64,000 nucleotides of DNA from Alphaproteobacteria bacterium. GTDB taxonomy: Bacteria; Pseudomonadota; Alphaproteobacteria; TMED109. Positions 17,281 through 26,102 of this stretch are shown here, one piece after another. The translations under genes were made by a program, and so were the position numbers. The number at the start of each line of letters is the position of its first letter. The first letter of the stretch is position 1. The notes beneath the pieces were generated by a model. The model saw nothing but the letters and a program-made list of their open reading frames with translations. It made no database searches and was not told the DNA's origin. The stretch is taken from assembly GCA_022819905.1 (NCBI GenBank), contig JAJEGJ010000104.1, positions 235,081 to 299,080 on the forward strand. Direction: 5' to 3'.

Positions 17281-18180
17281 ATGATGGCGCTGGCCGCGAT
17301 CGTCGTCGACAGTCTTGTTTACGCGTCCTGGCTGTTCATCGTCTCGATCGGCCTCACCCTGATTTTCGGGGTGATGAACGTCCTGAACGTTGCCCACGGA
17401 AGCCTGTACGCGCTCGGAGCGTACACGGCCGCCTGGGGCGTGGGCATGTACGTTGGCGGGGCGCCGGACGCCGGGTACGTGCTGCTTGCCATCATGCTGG
17501 TTGCCGCCATCGTCGTCGGGGTCCTCGTTGGCATCCTGATTGAGCGTGGCGTGCTGCGTTGGGTTTACGGACGAGACGAAATTGTAATCGTTCTGGCAAC
17601 TTACGCGGTCTTCCTGGTCCTCGAAGATGTCATGAAGCTGATCTTCGGGCCGGAATCCTACATCGCATTTCAACCGCGATTCCTGTTCGGGACGGTATCG
17701 GTCGCGGGAATACCGTACGTGGGGTACGACCTGCTCCTCGTGCCATTGGTGGCGCTGATCGGCGTCGGGATCTGGGCAGCGATCCACCGTACGCGACCCG
17801 GGAAACTCTTGATCGCGGTGATTCATGATCGAGAGATCGCCTCTGCTCTCGGAATCAACGTGGCCCGGTTCTTCACGGTGACCTTCCTCTGCGGAGCCAT
17901 CCTGGGCGCGTTGGGCGGTGCCCTCAGTGCGCCGCTGATTTCGGTTGTCCCGGGGATCGGCGTTGAACTGATTGTACTGGCGTTTGCCGTAGTGGTGATC
18001 GGCGGGCTGGGCTCCGTGGAGGGCGCGGCGATCGGCGCGCTGCTGGTGGGATTGGGCCGGACAGCCGCGGTGTTTTTCCGTCCTGAGCTGGAATTGTTCG
18101 TGGTGTTTGTGGTCATGACGGTGGTCCTGGCAGTACGACCGGAAGGCCTGTTCGGCAAGCCGCAAACCCGCCGCATATGA
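17281..18180 (+). CDS. livH: Branched-chain amino acid-type ABC permease (LivH)
   Basis: A 299-residue membrane permease of the LivH family with about eight hydrophobic segments. Family landmarks are GLTLIFGVMNVLNVAHGSLY near the N-terminus and GGLGSVEGAAIGALLVG near residue 245. It pairs with LivM to form the membrane channel of an importer for branched-chain amino acids, amides or short organic acids. ATG 17281 follows a GGAG; longer starts upstream would overlap the divergent dusA gene. The stop overlaps the livM start (ATGA), so the operon is translationally coupled. Confidence 0.9.
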   Translation: MMALAAIVVDSLVYASWLFIVSIGLTLIFGVMNVLNVAHGSLYALGAYTAAWGVGMYVGGAPDAGYVLLAIMLVAAIVVGVLVGILIERGVLRWVYGRDEIVIVLATYAVFLVLEDVMKLIFGPESYIAFQPRFLFGTVSVAGIPYVGYDLLLVPLVALIGVGIWAAIHRTRPGKLLIAVIHDREIASALGINVARFFTVTFLCGAILGALGGALSAPLISVVPGIGVELIVLAFAVVVIGGLGSVEGAAIGALLVGLGRTAAVFFRPELELFVVFVVMTVVLAVRPEGLFGKPQTRRI

Positions 18181-19139
18181 CGACACTCCGGAATATCCGC
18201 CCGACGACGGCGGGCATCGCACTGGCGGCAGCGGCGCTGCTCGGGCTCTGGCCGCTGCTGCCCGCCTGGGCGGCCCACACCGCGGCCGTATCGCTTGGCG
18301 GGGGTCTGGTCGCGCTCGGACTGATGATCCTGATCCGATTCGGGCTCGTGTCCTTCGGACAGGGCCTGTTCTTCGCCATTGGCGGATACGCCGCTGCGCT
18401 GGCCAATCAGTTTCTCGGCATCACCGACATGCTGGTCCTGAGTGTGGCCGGGATCGCGGCAGCCGGCACGATTGCCTGGGCTCTCGGTTACATCGTCCGG
18501 GGGCATCGGGGCATCTTTTTCGCGATGCTGAATCTGGCGTTCTCGATGATCCTGTTCGGGATACTGGCCAAGACCGTGGCGCTGGGAAGCACCGACGGCT
18601 TCAGCGTGGGCGTGCCGACATTGCTCGGGGTGGCACCGGGCCCGGAAGCTGGACGGCTCACCTTCGTGCTGTTCGGCTTCATCGTGATTTCGAGCGCTCT
18701 CGTCGCATGGATGGTGGACCGGATCCTGGCCAGTCCGGTCGGCTATGCCGGCCAGGGCGTGCGGGAGAACGAGCTGCGGCTCCGCTACCTCGGGGTCTCC
18801 GCCCGTGGCGCCGTCCACCTGGCCTACATCATGGCGGCAAAACTCGCCGCGCTCGGCGGCGTGTTTACGGTGTTGCTCATCGGTCATGTGACCCCCGAGG
18901 ACACCGCCTACTGGACGAAGTCAGGCGAGTTCGTGTTCGTGGCGATCCTCGGTGGCGCCGGCAACGTCGCGGCACCGTTCATCGCGCAGACGGTGTTCGA
19001 ACTGGTCCGCACGTTTGCCCTGCAATACGTCCCCGAAGCGTGGCAGATGTTGCTCGGTATCACCCTGCTCCTGGTCATTCTTTTCCTGCCGGGCGGCCTG
19101 TGGTCGCTGGTCGACCGACTGCGGGGACGCAATGCCTGA
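18177..19139 (+). CDS. livM: Branched-chain amino acid-type ABC permease (LivM)
   Basis: A 320-residue permease of the LivM family with about nine hydrophobic segments. Landmarks are the RFGLVSFGQGLFFAIGGYAA stretch near residue 60 and RENELRLRYLGV near 200, which contacts the ATPases. It overlaps livH by four bases and livG by eight. It forms the heterodimeric channel with LivH. The transporter's substrate cannot be decided from the permeases. Confidence 0.9.
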   Translation: MTTLRNIRPTTAGIALAAAALLGLWPLLPAWAAHTAAVSLGGGLVALGLMILIRFGLVSFGQGLFFAIGGYAAALANQFLGITDMLVLSVAGIAAAGTIAWALGYIVRGHRGIFFAMLNLAFSMILFGILAKTVALGSTDGFSVGVPTLLGVAPGPEAGRLTFVLFGFIVISSALVAWMVDRILASPVGYAGQGVRENELRLRYLGVSARGAVHLAYIMAAKLAALGGVFTVLLIGHVTPEDTAYWTKSGEFVFVAILGGAGNVAAPFIAQTVFELVRTFALQYVPEAWQMLLGITLLLVILFLPGGLWSLVDRLRGRNA

Positions 19140-19902
19140 AGCGCTGCTCGAGACCCGTGGCCTGGGGAAGACCTTCGGTGCGGTGGTCGCCGCTGAAGAT
19201 GTCAGCGTATCGGTTGCAGCCGGAGAGATCGTCGGCGTGATTGGCGCCAATGGCGCCGGGAAAACGACGTTCTGCAACATGGTGACCGGTTACCTGACGC
19301 CGGACCGCGGTCGGATCCTTTTCCGCGGCACGGACATCACCGGTTGCACCGTCGGAGAGGCCACGGCCGCCGGGATCCACCGTTCGTTCCAGATCCCGCA
19401 ATTGTTTCCGGGTCTCACGGTGTACGAAAACCTGCTGCTGTCGGTGGGGGTGTTCGGCCACCGCCGGCCCCCCTGGTGGAAACCGCTCGTCCGGCCGGAG
19501 ATCCAACAGGAGGCGCGCCGGGTGATGGAGCAGTATCACATTGCGGACTCGGCCGAGACGCGCGTGGACCGGCTGCCGCAGGGCGTGCGGAAGTTGCTCG
19601 ACATCGCCATGGCGATGGTGGGCGGACCTGCCATGATCCTGCTGGATGAACCGACCAGCGGGATCAGCACCGAGGAAAAGTTCGACGTGATGGGCAACGT
19701 GATCGACGCGCTTCGCTCGTCAGGGGCGACGGTCCTGTTCGTCGAGCACGACATGGACGTGGTGGGACGTTACGCCGACCGCGTCATCGCGTTCCGCGAG
19801 GGGCGGGTGTTGGCGGATGGAACCCCGCGGGAAGTGCTCGAGAACCCGGCCGTCATCGAGCACGTGGTCGGCCGTCGCCCGCCACGACCTACCGATGCTT
19901 GA
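19132..19902 (+). CDS. livG: ABC transporter ATPase (LivG type)
   Basis: A 256-residue ATPase. Walker A is G-A-N-G-A-G-K-T-T (about 38-46) and Walker B is MILLDEPTSG, with the switch His in VEHDMD. The position of the ABC signature reads L-P-Q-G-V-R-K rather than the canonical LSGGQ or LSYGQ, a marked departure. The FQIPQLFPGLTVYENL segment is typical of LivG. ATG 19132 overlaps the livM stop by eight bases. Longer upstream starts lie inside livM and are rejected. It should pair with LivF, whose signature is canonical. Confidence 0.88.
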   Translation: MPEALLETRGLGKTFGAVVAAEDVSVSVAAGEIVGVIGANGAGKTTFCNMVTGYLTPDRGRILFRGTDITGCTVGEATAAGIHRSFQIPQLFPGLTVYENLLLSVGVFGHRRPPWWKPLVRPEIQQEARRVMEQYHIADSAETRVDRLPQGVRKLLDIAMAMVGGPAMILLDEPTSGISTEEKFDVMGNVIDALRSSGATVLFVEHDMDVVGRYADRVIAFREGRVLADGTPREVLENPAVIEHVVGRRPPRPTDA

Positions 19903-20542
19903 AACACAGAAACTGACCGTCAAGTTCGGCGGCAGCACGATCCTGCATGACGTCGACCTGCGGGTCGAAGGGTTCACCGGACTGGTCGGGCGAAACGGTG
20001 CCGGCAAGACCACGTTGATGCGGGCAGTGATGGGATTGATACGCACCGACTCCGGACGCGTGCTCCTGAACGGCCAGGACATCACCGCAGTTCCTGCCCA
20101 TCGTCGCACGCGCGCGGGGGTCGGGTACATGCCGGAGGATCGGCGCCTGATCCCGGGTTTGACGGTGGAGGAAAACCTGCTGCTGCCGGCATGGGGAACG
20201 CGGCGTCCCGACGGCCGGGACCGCTGCGAACGGGCGCTTGCCTATGTCTCGGAAGTTGCCGACATGCGCTCGCGCCGCGTCGAGCAGCTGTCAGGGGGGC
20301 AGCAGAAGCTGGTGGCGCTGGCGCGCGCATTGGTGTCCGGCGAGCAGGTACTGCTCCTCGACGAACCCTTTGAGGGTGTGGCTCCGGCCCTTGCACTGAG
20401 ATTGTCAGAGGTCCTGGCAAACCTCCAGAAAGAGGGCACGACCGTGCTGATCTCTGAATCGGACATGGACCGGGCCGGCAGTCTGTTTGAGCGCACCTAT
20501 CTGATCGAGCGGGGCGCGGTGGAACCGTGGGATTCCGCCTGA
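19895..20542 (+). CDS. livF: ABC transporter ATPase (LivF type)
   Basis: A 215-residue ATPase, slightly short for LivF. Walker A is G-R-N-G-A-G-K-T-T (32-40), the signature is LSGGQQK and Walker B is LLLDEPFEG. The RTRAGVGYMPEDRRLIPGLT segment is typical of LivF. It starts at ATG 19895, overlapping livG by eight bases, and is the last gene of the LivHMGF set. No LivJ/LivK-type (type I) binding protein gene is next to it; the solute-binding protein found downstream is on the opposite strand and of another family. Confidence 0.88.
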   Translation: MLETQKLTVKFGGSTILHDVDLRVEGFTGLVGRNGAGKTTLMRAVMGLIRTDSGRVLLNGQDITAVPAHRRTRAGVGYMPEDRRLIPGLTVEENLLLPAWGTRRPDGRDRCERALAYVSEVADMRSRRVEQLSGGQQKLVALARALVSGEQVLLLDEPFEGVAPALALRLSEVLANLQKEGTTVLISESDMDRAGSLFERTYLIERGAVEPWDSA

Positions 20543-20763
20543 ATCAGCTCGAAGCCCACTCGCCAACGATCTCGGGACGAAGGCCAGGGAATTGCGGGCG
20601 GTTTCCGGGGACGACCCGTCAACACATCCTGTCCGCATTCCGGTTCGCGGAAGTCGGCGACCGGCAGGGGCTGCAGACCCGTTGGAAGGATCCGGGGCTT
20701 CCTGCCGCTCCCGGCATGCCGTGACCGGGGACGGCGTCGCACCCTGGGGACGGCCGCCGCCAG

Positions 20764-22110
20764 CTACCCGCGCAGAAATCCTTCGAGTTCGTTTTCGGCC
20801 CAGGCGATCGCGTCGTCGAGCGCCTCGTTGTGAGCCGTCACGCGCGCGACCAGATTCCCGAACACGCCCTGGGTGAAGATCTGGGCGGCTACATCGTTGG
20901 GAGCGGGCGTGCCGCACAGGATGAGCTGTTCGTCGCCACGCGGCGCGTAGTTGTACAGGGTGCCCGCTGGCGGGCCCGCCTCCTCGACCACGCCGAAGTC
21001 GCGGAAGGAATCGAAGATGATCGCTTCGTAGCCCTTGCTCGCGGTCACCAGCTGCTCCGCCACTTCGCGGGTTGCCATGTGCCGTAGCAAGTCCTTGGCG
21101 GCTTCCTTGTTCGATGAAAAATGCCAGATGCCCCAGCCGTTCGGGATCAGGTGCCGAAAGCGTCCGCGCGGGCCGACGGGCAGGTCATGGTGCCAGATCA
21201 GCGGCGCGAGTTCGGGAGCGTCGCGTTTCGCCACGGCCCACGGGCTCGGCGGGTTGACCACCGCGGAGCCGCGCCCGGACAGCATCCAGCGATTGTTGCT
21301 CGCGTCATCCCATGCGTAGACCGTGTCGGACATGAACTGACTGAGTTCCTTCATGTACTCGAGCACAGCGCGGGTTTCGTCACTGTTGACCGTAATCTGA
21401 CGGTCGGCGTCGACCAGGACCGCACCGAAGGCCGCGAACAACGGCGCAAGCCAGAATGTCCCGTCCGCCGTCGGCGACAATGCGGCACCGAACCCGTAGC
21501 CCGCGACATGCAGTTTCTGCGCGGCGCTCAGCAGGGTGTCATAGGTCCAGGTAGCGACCTTCGCGGGGTCACGCGGGCCAGCCGGAAAGATGTCGGGCAG
21601 ATCAATCCCGGCGACATCTCGAAAATGGTCGATCCGGCTGTTGAATGCGTGGGTCTGGCCCATGACGGCCACCGGTGACGACCGCCAGGCCCCGTCAATG
21701 AAGAAGCAGTACTTGGCGGCCGGGTCCATCGGGCCGACGTCGGCCTCGACGTCGGCGATGACGTCATCAAGCGGTTCGAGCTTCGTTCGCTGGATGCTCG
21801 GGCCCCACAACCCCATCTGGAAGATGTCGTGGCCGGTACCGGCGCGGGCTTCTGCTTGCGCCGTCAGCGCGAGCTTGTTGCCGACGCTCGTGATGAAGTC
21901 GACCTTGACGTCGACATTGTTCTGCAGCCCCCATTCGGTGCAGATTCGTTCCACCACGGGGTTGACGCCAGGCACCCAGTGGTCCTGGACGCCAAGCTCA
22001 AGTCGTCCGGCCGAATGGGCGGTCTTGACGTAGGGGGCAGCCATCGCGACTGCGGCCGCTGAGCCCGTTCCGAGAAAACGACGCCTGCTGAGAGCTGGAA
22101 GTCCTGCCAT
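20764..22110 (-). CDS. Tat-exported ABC solute-binding protein (family 1-like)
   Basis: A 448-residue periplasmic binding protein. The N-terminus is a Tat signal (S-R-R-R-F-L-G-T-G, cleavage near A-H-S-A). The mature protein has the layout of family 1/8 solute-binding proteins used for sugars and related solutes, with a GHDIFQMG hinge-like segment near residue 93 and a TFWLAPLFAAFGA segment near 230. AAGGAG precedes ATG 22110. It is convergent with livF but is not a Liv-type binding protein, so whether it serves that transporter is open. It follows the thiamine-diphosphate enzyme gene by 70 bases and may be co-transcribed with it. Confidence 0.82.
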   Translation of the reverse strand: MAGLPALSRRRFLGTGSAAAVAMAAPYVKTAHSAGRLELGVQDHWVPGVNPVVERICTEWGLQNNVDVKVDFITSVGNKLALTAQAEARAGTGHDIFQMGLWGPSIQRTKLEPLDDVIADVEADVGPMDPAAKYCFFIDGAWRSSPVAVMGQTHAFNSRIDHFRDVAGIDLPDIFPAGPRDPAKVATWTYDTLLSAAQKLHVAGYGFGAALSPTADGTFWLAPLFAAFGAVLVDADRQITVNSDETRAVLEYMKELSQFMSDTVYAWDDASNNRWMLSGRGSAVVNPPSPWAVAKRDAPELAPLIWHHDLPVGPRGRFRHLIPNGWGIWHFSSNKEAAKDLLRHMATREVAEQLVTASKGYEAIIFDSFRDFGVVEEAGPPAGTLYNYAPRGDEQLILCGTPAPNDVAAQIFTQGVFGNLVARVTAHNEALDDAIAWAENELEGFLRG

Positions 22111-22180
22111 GGTGGCGCACTCCTTTCAGAAGATGTGCCTGTCGCCGATCGACGAACTACGACGGTAGCAGCAACGCCTC

Positions 22181-23857
22181 CTAGGCCGGCGGAACCCAGG
22201 CACGCGGTGCGATTCCGTCGATGTCGGTCTTCACGTCCACCAACGCCGGTTTCCCGGCCTCGAACGCCTGCTCGAGCGCGCCCTGCAGCTCCCTTGGCTT
22301 GTGGACCGTGATGCCGAAGCAGCCCATCGATTCGGCAATCCCCGCGAAATCCGTCTCGGGGAACAGCCAGAGTTCGTCGGAACCCTCGGTTCGCCCGCCG
22401 TAAACCCCCTCGACGCCATTCTTTTCCTGATTGAGCGAATGGTTGTTGTTGACCACGGTCACCGTGTGGATCCCGCACCTGCGCGCCGTATCCAGTTCTC
22501 CGATGTGGTACCAGATGCCGCCGTCACCGGTGAAGCACACCACCGGGCGATCCGGTTGCGCGCATTTGGCACCCACGGCTGCCGGGAGACCCCAACCCAG
22601 GGATCCGGCGCAGCGCAGGTAGCGCTGATTGGGATGCTTCAGGTCGAGCATGGTGCCGGTCCAGACGCCGGAATGCCCGGTGTCCGACACCAGAATCGCG
22701 TCGGTGGGAAGCTGCTTGGAGAGTTCCGCGCACAGGCGCTCGGGACGCATGGGCACATTGTCGGAGGCCACCAGCGCGCTGACACCCTGCTTCCAGGTGT
22801 CGACCAGTTCCTGTACGCGGTCGATCCAGGCCCGGCGCGGGGAAACCGGCTCGGCATGGGCAAGCATGCGACGGATCGTGTCGCGCACATCCCCCTGCAG
22901 CCCGACCTTGACCGGATAGTTGCGGCCGATCTCGGCGGGATTGATGTCCAGTTGAATGGCCGGTGTGCCTCGGGGCGGAATGGTGTAGCCGTTGGTGACC
23001 TGGCCGCCGGCGTGGCTGCCGATGAAAAACGCCAGGTCTGCCTCGCACAGGGCCTGGTTGGCACAGGCACGGGAATAGGATCCAGGCACGCCCAGCGCAA
23101 GCGGGTGGTCGCTCGGGAACATGACCTTGGCATTGAGCGAGGTTGCCACCGGGATCGACAGCTTCTCGGCCAGCGCACGCAGTTCCGCGCCTGCATCCGA
23201 TGCGGTCACACCGCCGCCCGCCACGATCACCGGCCGTTCCGCCTGCGTCAGCAGTTCGAGCGCCGAGATTACCGCGTCGACGTCCGCCTCCGGTCGGAAC
23301 GGCGGCACCTGCGCGAAGTTCTCGTCGATCACGACGTCAAGTTCGGCTTCGGCGTCGACCACGAACTGGCCGGCTAGACCTTCCAGGTCCAAGTGCGCCG
23401 GCCCGGGAGTGCCCGAAGTGGCGGCGCGAAACGCCTGCGGCAGGTAGACCGGCAATTGGTCGGGCGTTGACAACGCGACGCTGTACTTCGTGACCGCCGA
23501 GAACGGACCCTTGTGATCCACCTCCTGATAGGCGTGGCGCTGCTGGCTCACCTGGCGCTCCCGGCCGGTGATCGCGAGGACCGGCGAACAAGCCAGGTAA
23601 GGATCCTGCAGCCCGGCCGCGAGATTCATCGCGCCCACGGACTGTGCCATGCAGAGGCCGGGGCCGCGCCGCGCCCGTGCATAGGCGTCAGCCATGTAGG
23701 CGGCCGCCTTCTCGCCATGGGTCTGGACGCGTTTGATGCCGAGCGTTTCCATTTCCATCAACGCCCGGGGCGCGATGTACGGGACGAAAAAGGCATGGGT
23801 TATGCCGTAGCCGTGAACGGTTTCTGCGACAAACCGGCCGCCGGTCATTCTTGTCAT
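22181..23857 (-). CDS. Thiamine diphosphate-dependent enzyme, acetolactate synthase family
   Basis: A 558-residue member of the acetolactate synthase/benzoylformate decarboxylase family. The activating Glu of ThDP is E49 in THGEKAAAYMADAYAR. The central domain has the expected IVAGGGV segment, and the C-terminal ThDP/Mg motif runs from G-D-G-G-I-W to V-V-N-N-N. Catalytic-subunit length is normal, but no regulatory IlvN subunit is adjacent, so a catabolic 2-keto acid decarboxylase or carboligase is more likely than valine/isoleucine synthesis. It lies between a solute-binding protein gene and dehydrogenase genes on the same strand. The substrate is unknown. Confidence 0.87.
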   Translation of the reverse strand: MTRMTGGRFVAETVHGYGITHAFFVPYIAPRALMEMETLGIKRVQTHGEKAAAYMADAYARARRGPGLCMAQSVGAMNLAAGLQDPYLACSPVLAITGRERQVSQQRHAYQEVDHKGPFSAVTKYSVALSTPDQLPVYLPQAFRAATSGTPGPAHLDLEGLAGQFVVDAEAELDVVIDENFAQVPPFRPEADVDAVISALELLTQAERPVIVAGGGVTASDAGAELRALAEKLSIPVATSLNAKVMFPSDHPLALGVPGSYSRACANQALCEADLAFFIGSHAGGQVTNGYTIPPRGTPAIQLDINPAEIGRNYPVKVGLQGDVRDTIRRMLAHAEPVSPRRAWIDRVQELVDTWKQGVSALVASDNVPMRPERLCAELSKQLPTDAILVSDTGHSGVWTGTMLDLKHPNQRYLRCAGSLGWGLPAAVGAKCAQPDRPVVCFTGDGGIWYHIGELDTARRCGIHTVTVVNNNHSLNQEKNGVEGVYGGRTEGSDELWLFPETDFAGIAESMGCFGITVHKPRELQGALEQAFEAGKPALVDVKTDIDGIAPRAWVPPA

Positions 23858-24215
23858 GGTGCGCCCCCCGGCGTGTGCGGATCGGTATCAGACCGAATGC
23901 CTCTGACGATTGCAAACAGCCCCCTGCCGCCGGCTGGGTGGCGGCGTCGCATCACGGAGACTGTCGCGCGTCCCGTTGTTGCTGCCGCCTGATCCGACGG
24001 CTTGTGAATGGTGTGCAGCGAACATTGTCGAGTGATGGACCGACACCGACGGGGCCGCGACGTCGCGGGGACGCCTACCCGACCGACGCCGACGAGTCGG
24101 CACGTCGTCGCGATCGACGCCAACGCACCCGGTCTGGGCTCCTGCATCGAACAGACCGCAGCGCCAACTGGAGTCGGCCGAGCTCAATGATGTCCCGGGA
24201 TCTGCCGGCCCCGAC
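23858..24215. other. Intergenic stretch, no gene seen
   Basis: About 360 bases upstream of the thiamine-diphosphate enzyme gene and downstream of the dehydrogenase gene. Several open frames cross it but none has a ribosome binding site or protein-like features. It probably holds the promoter for the 23857-20764 genes. Confidence 0.5.
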
Positions 24216-25133
24216 CTACGTGCCGGTGTCGAGGGGTTTCAGTGCTTTCAGCAACGCGACCAGATTCTCGTCGCGCCATCGTTCGAGAGTGTCGGCGTCA
24301 CGCTCGCCCGTCATCTCGTCGACCGCTGCAACTGCCATCTCCTTCAGCGCGGCTGGCCCCGACCAACCGAAGTGGGCGATGTTGCCCCTGATGCCGCCTT
24401 CGCCGCCGGTGAAGTGCATGCCGAGCATTGGCCCCATGAACGCCCAGCGCATCCCCGGGCCGTAGACCAGCGCCTCGTCGGCTTGGTGATAGTCGCAGAT
24501 GCCGGCCTCAACCAGCGAATCGATCTCCCGCCGCACGACGGATTGCAACCGGTTGGAGACGTAGCGCTCGATTTCCCGCCGCAGCTGGAGCGGACGTTTC
24601 CCGATGCGGCGATAGAAGGCCATGGCCCAATCCAGCACGGCCCCCGGGGTGGCATCTCCGCCGACGACCTCGACCAGCGGCATCAAGTAGGACGGCGTGA
24701 ACGGATGCCCCACGATGACGCGCGCCGCCACCCGGCTTTGCCTGGCCAGGACACTCGGCAGGAACGTCGATGAGGAACTGGCAATGACCACATCGTCGGG
24801 CAGATGCCGGTCGATCTGTTCGATCAGCGCGACCTTCAGATCTTGGTGATCAGGCGCCGACTCCTGGACGAACTGGGCGCCGGCGAGCGCGGCTCCAAGG
24901 TCTGCATCAAACATCAGGCGGGACGGGTCCGCGCCGGCGGCCAGCCCCAAACTTTCCAAACTTGGCCAGGCTCGTGCCACCAGCGCCCGCACGCGGTCTT
25001 CCGCGCCCTCTGCCGGGTCGCTTGCGGTAACGGCCAGCCCCTGGCTCAGAAACAGGGCCGCCCAGCCGGCGCCGATGGTCCCGGCGCCAACGCATGCCAC
25101 GCGGTTGACGCTTGCTGGATCAGACAGGTTCAT
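24216..25133 (-). CDS. 3-hydroxyacyl-CoA dehydrogenase family protein
   Basis: A 305-residue NAD-dependent dehydrogenase. The Rossmann motif is G-A-G-T-I-G (16-21) followed by GAGWAALF. A SSSSTF segment and GHPFTPSYLMPLVEVV carry the catalytic Ser, His and Glu of the 3-hydroxyacyl-CoA dehydrogenase family. The single-domain-pair length and the GHPF-x-P motif also fit L-carnitine dehydrogenase and lambda-crystallin-type relatives, so the substrate may be a non-CoA 3-hydroxy acid. ATG 25133 follows a GGAG; longer starts add an unlikely N-terminal tail. It lies in tandem with two SDR genes upstream on the same strand. Confidence 0.87.
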   Translation of the reverse strand: MNLSDPASVNRVACVGAGTIGAGWAALFLSQGLAVTASDPAEGAEDRVRALVARAWPSLESLGLAAGADPSRLMFDADLGAALAGAQFVQESAPDHQDLKVALIEQIDRHLPDDVVIASSSSTFLPSVLARQSRVAARVIVGHPFTPSYLMPLVEVVGGDATPGAVLDWAMAFYRRIGKRPLQLRREIERYVSNRLQSVVRREIDSLVEAGICDYHQADEALVYGPGMRWAFMGPMLGMHFTGGEGGIRGNIAHFGWSGPAALKEMAVAAVDEMTGERDADTLERWRDENLVALLKALKPLDTGT

Positions 25134-25289
25134 GACGGCATTCTCCGGTTCAACGCAGCTGGATGGCTTGGTGGTCGAGACGGGTTCTAGCGTGGAGAAC
25201 GCGTGCACCCGGGCACGAGGAGGGATGAGGGCGATCGATCCGGCGGCACCGTGCCGTCACCCAGGCATTATTGGACTGGTCGCCCGGTG

Positions 25290-26102
25290 TCAGATCAGGT
25301 TGTCGATGACCGCCAGCGGCGTGGCTGCCAACAGCCCGGCATCAACGGGCAGGATGACACCTGAAATCCAGCGCGACTCGTCGCTAGCCAGAAACACTGC
25401 CGCCCACGCGACGTCCCAGGCGTCGCCCGTAGTCCCCAGCGGAGCAGCCTTCCGCCGCAACTCCAGCTGCTCCTCTGTCATGGAGGCCACGAACGGCGCG
25501 TGGAGGTGCCCGGGTGCGATGCAGTTGACACGGATGTTGTCGCGGCCGTGATGGACTGCCATGGCCTTGGTCAGCGTGACCAAACCGCCTTTTGCAACCG
25601 AGTAGGGGACATTGAGCGACGCGCCGGCGCGCAAACCGTCGATCGAGGAAACGTGGATGATGGAACCGCCGCCGCCGGCTGCCATCTGCGGGACCGTAAA
25701 CTTCGACACCAAGGCGGCGGACTTGAGATTGCCGTCGAGGGCGCGGGACCATGCCTCGTCCTCGATATCCGTGACCTTGCCCGGCCCCAGCGCACCCACG
25801 TTGTTGACCAGAATGTCGATACGGCCGTAGCGGTCGGTGCAGGCGTCGATCAAGGCCCTGCAGGCCGGCTCGTCAGTAACGTCCGCTTCGAATACCGAAG
25901 CCGTGCCGCCGTCGTAAGCGATCTGACGTTCGGTCGCGTGAGCACGACCCTCGTCCAGGTCGGCGAGCAGGACCTTGGCGCCGTGACGGGCAAAGAGAAT
26001 CGCGGTCGCCTCCCCGGTGCCGGTAAGCGAACCGCGTGATCCGGCACCGGTAACCAATGCCACCTTGTCGTTGAGGCGTTTCTCGGCCATGTCCGCCATC
26101 AT
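25290..26102 (-). CDS. Short-chain dehydrogenase/reductase
   Basis: A 270-residue SDR. The cofactor loop is T-G-A-G-S-R-G-S-L-T-G-T-G, longer than usual. N-N-V-G replaces the standard NNAG, and the catalytic pair is Y-S-V-A-K with Ser in HVSSIDG. NAD(H) is favoured by the acidic residue after the second strand (LADLDEG). The ATG overlaps the stop of the upstream SDR gene (ATGA), so the two are translationally coupled. Function: oxidation or reduction of an unknown alcohol/ketone, probably in the same pathway as the neighbouring dehydrogenase. Confidence 0.88.
   Translation of the reverse strand: MMADMAEKRLNDKVALVTGAGSRGSLTGTGEATAILFARHGAKVLLADLDEGRAHATERQIAYDGGTASVFEADVTDEPACRALIDACTDRYGRIDILVNNVGALGPGKVTDIEDEAWSRALDGNLKSAALVSKFTVPQMAAGGGGSIIHVSSIDGLRAGASLNVPYSVAKGGLVTLTKAMAVHHGRDNIRVNCIAPGHLHAPFVASMTEEQLELRRKAAPLGTTGDAWDVAWAAVFLASDESRWISGVILPVDAGLLAATPLAVIDNLI

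Noticed and set aside
23858..24465. Plus-strand frame between the ThDP enzyme and dehydrogenase genes
   Set aside because: Much of it is antisense to the dehydrogenase gene and it has no start signal or domain.
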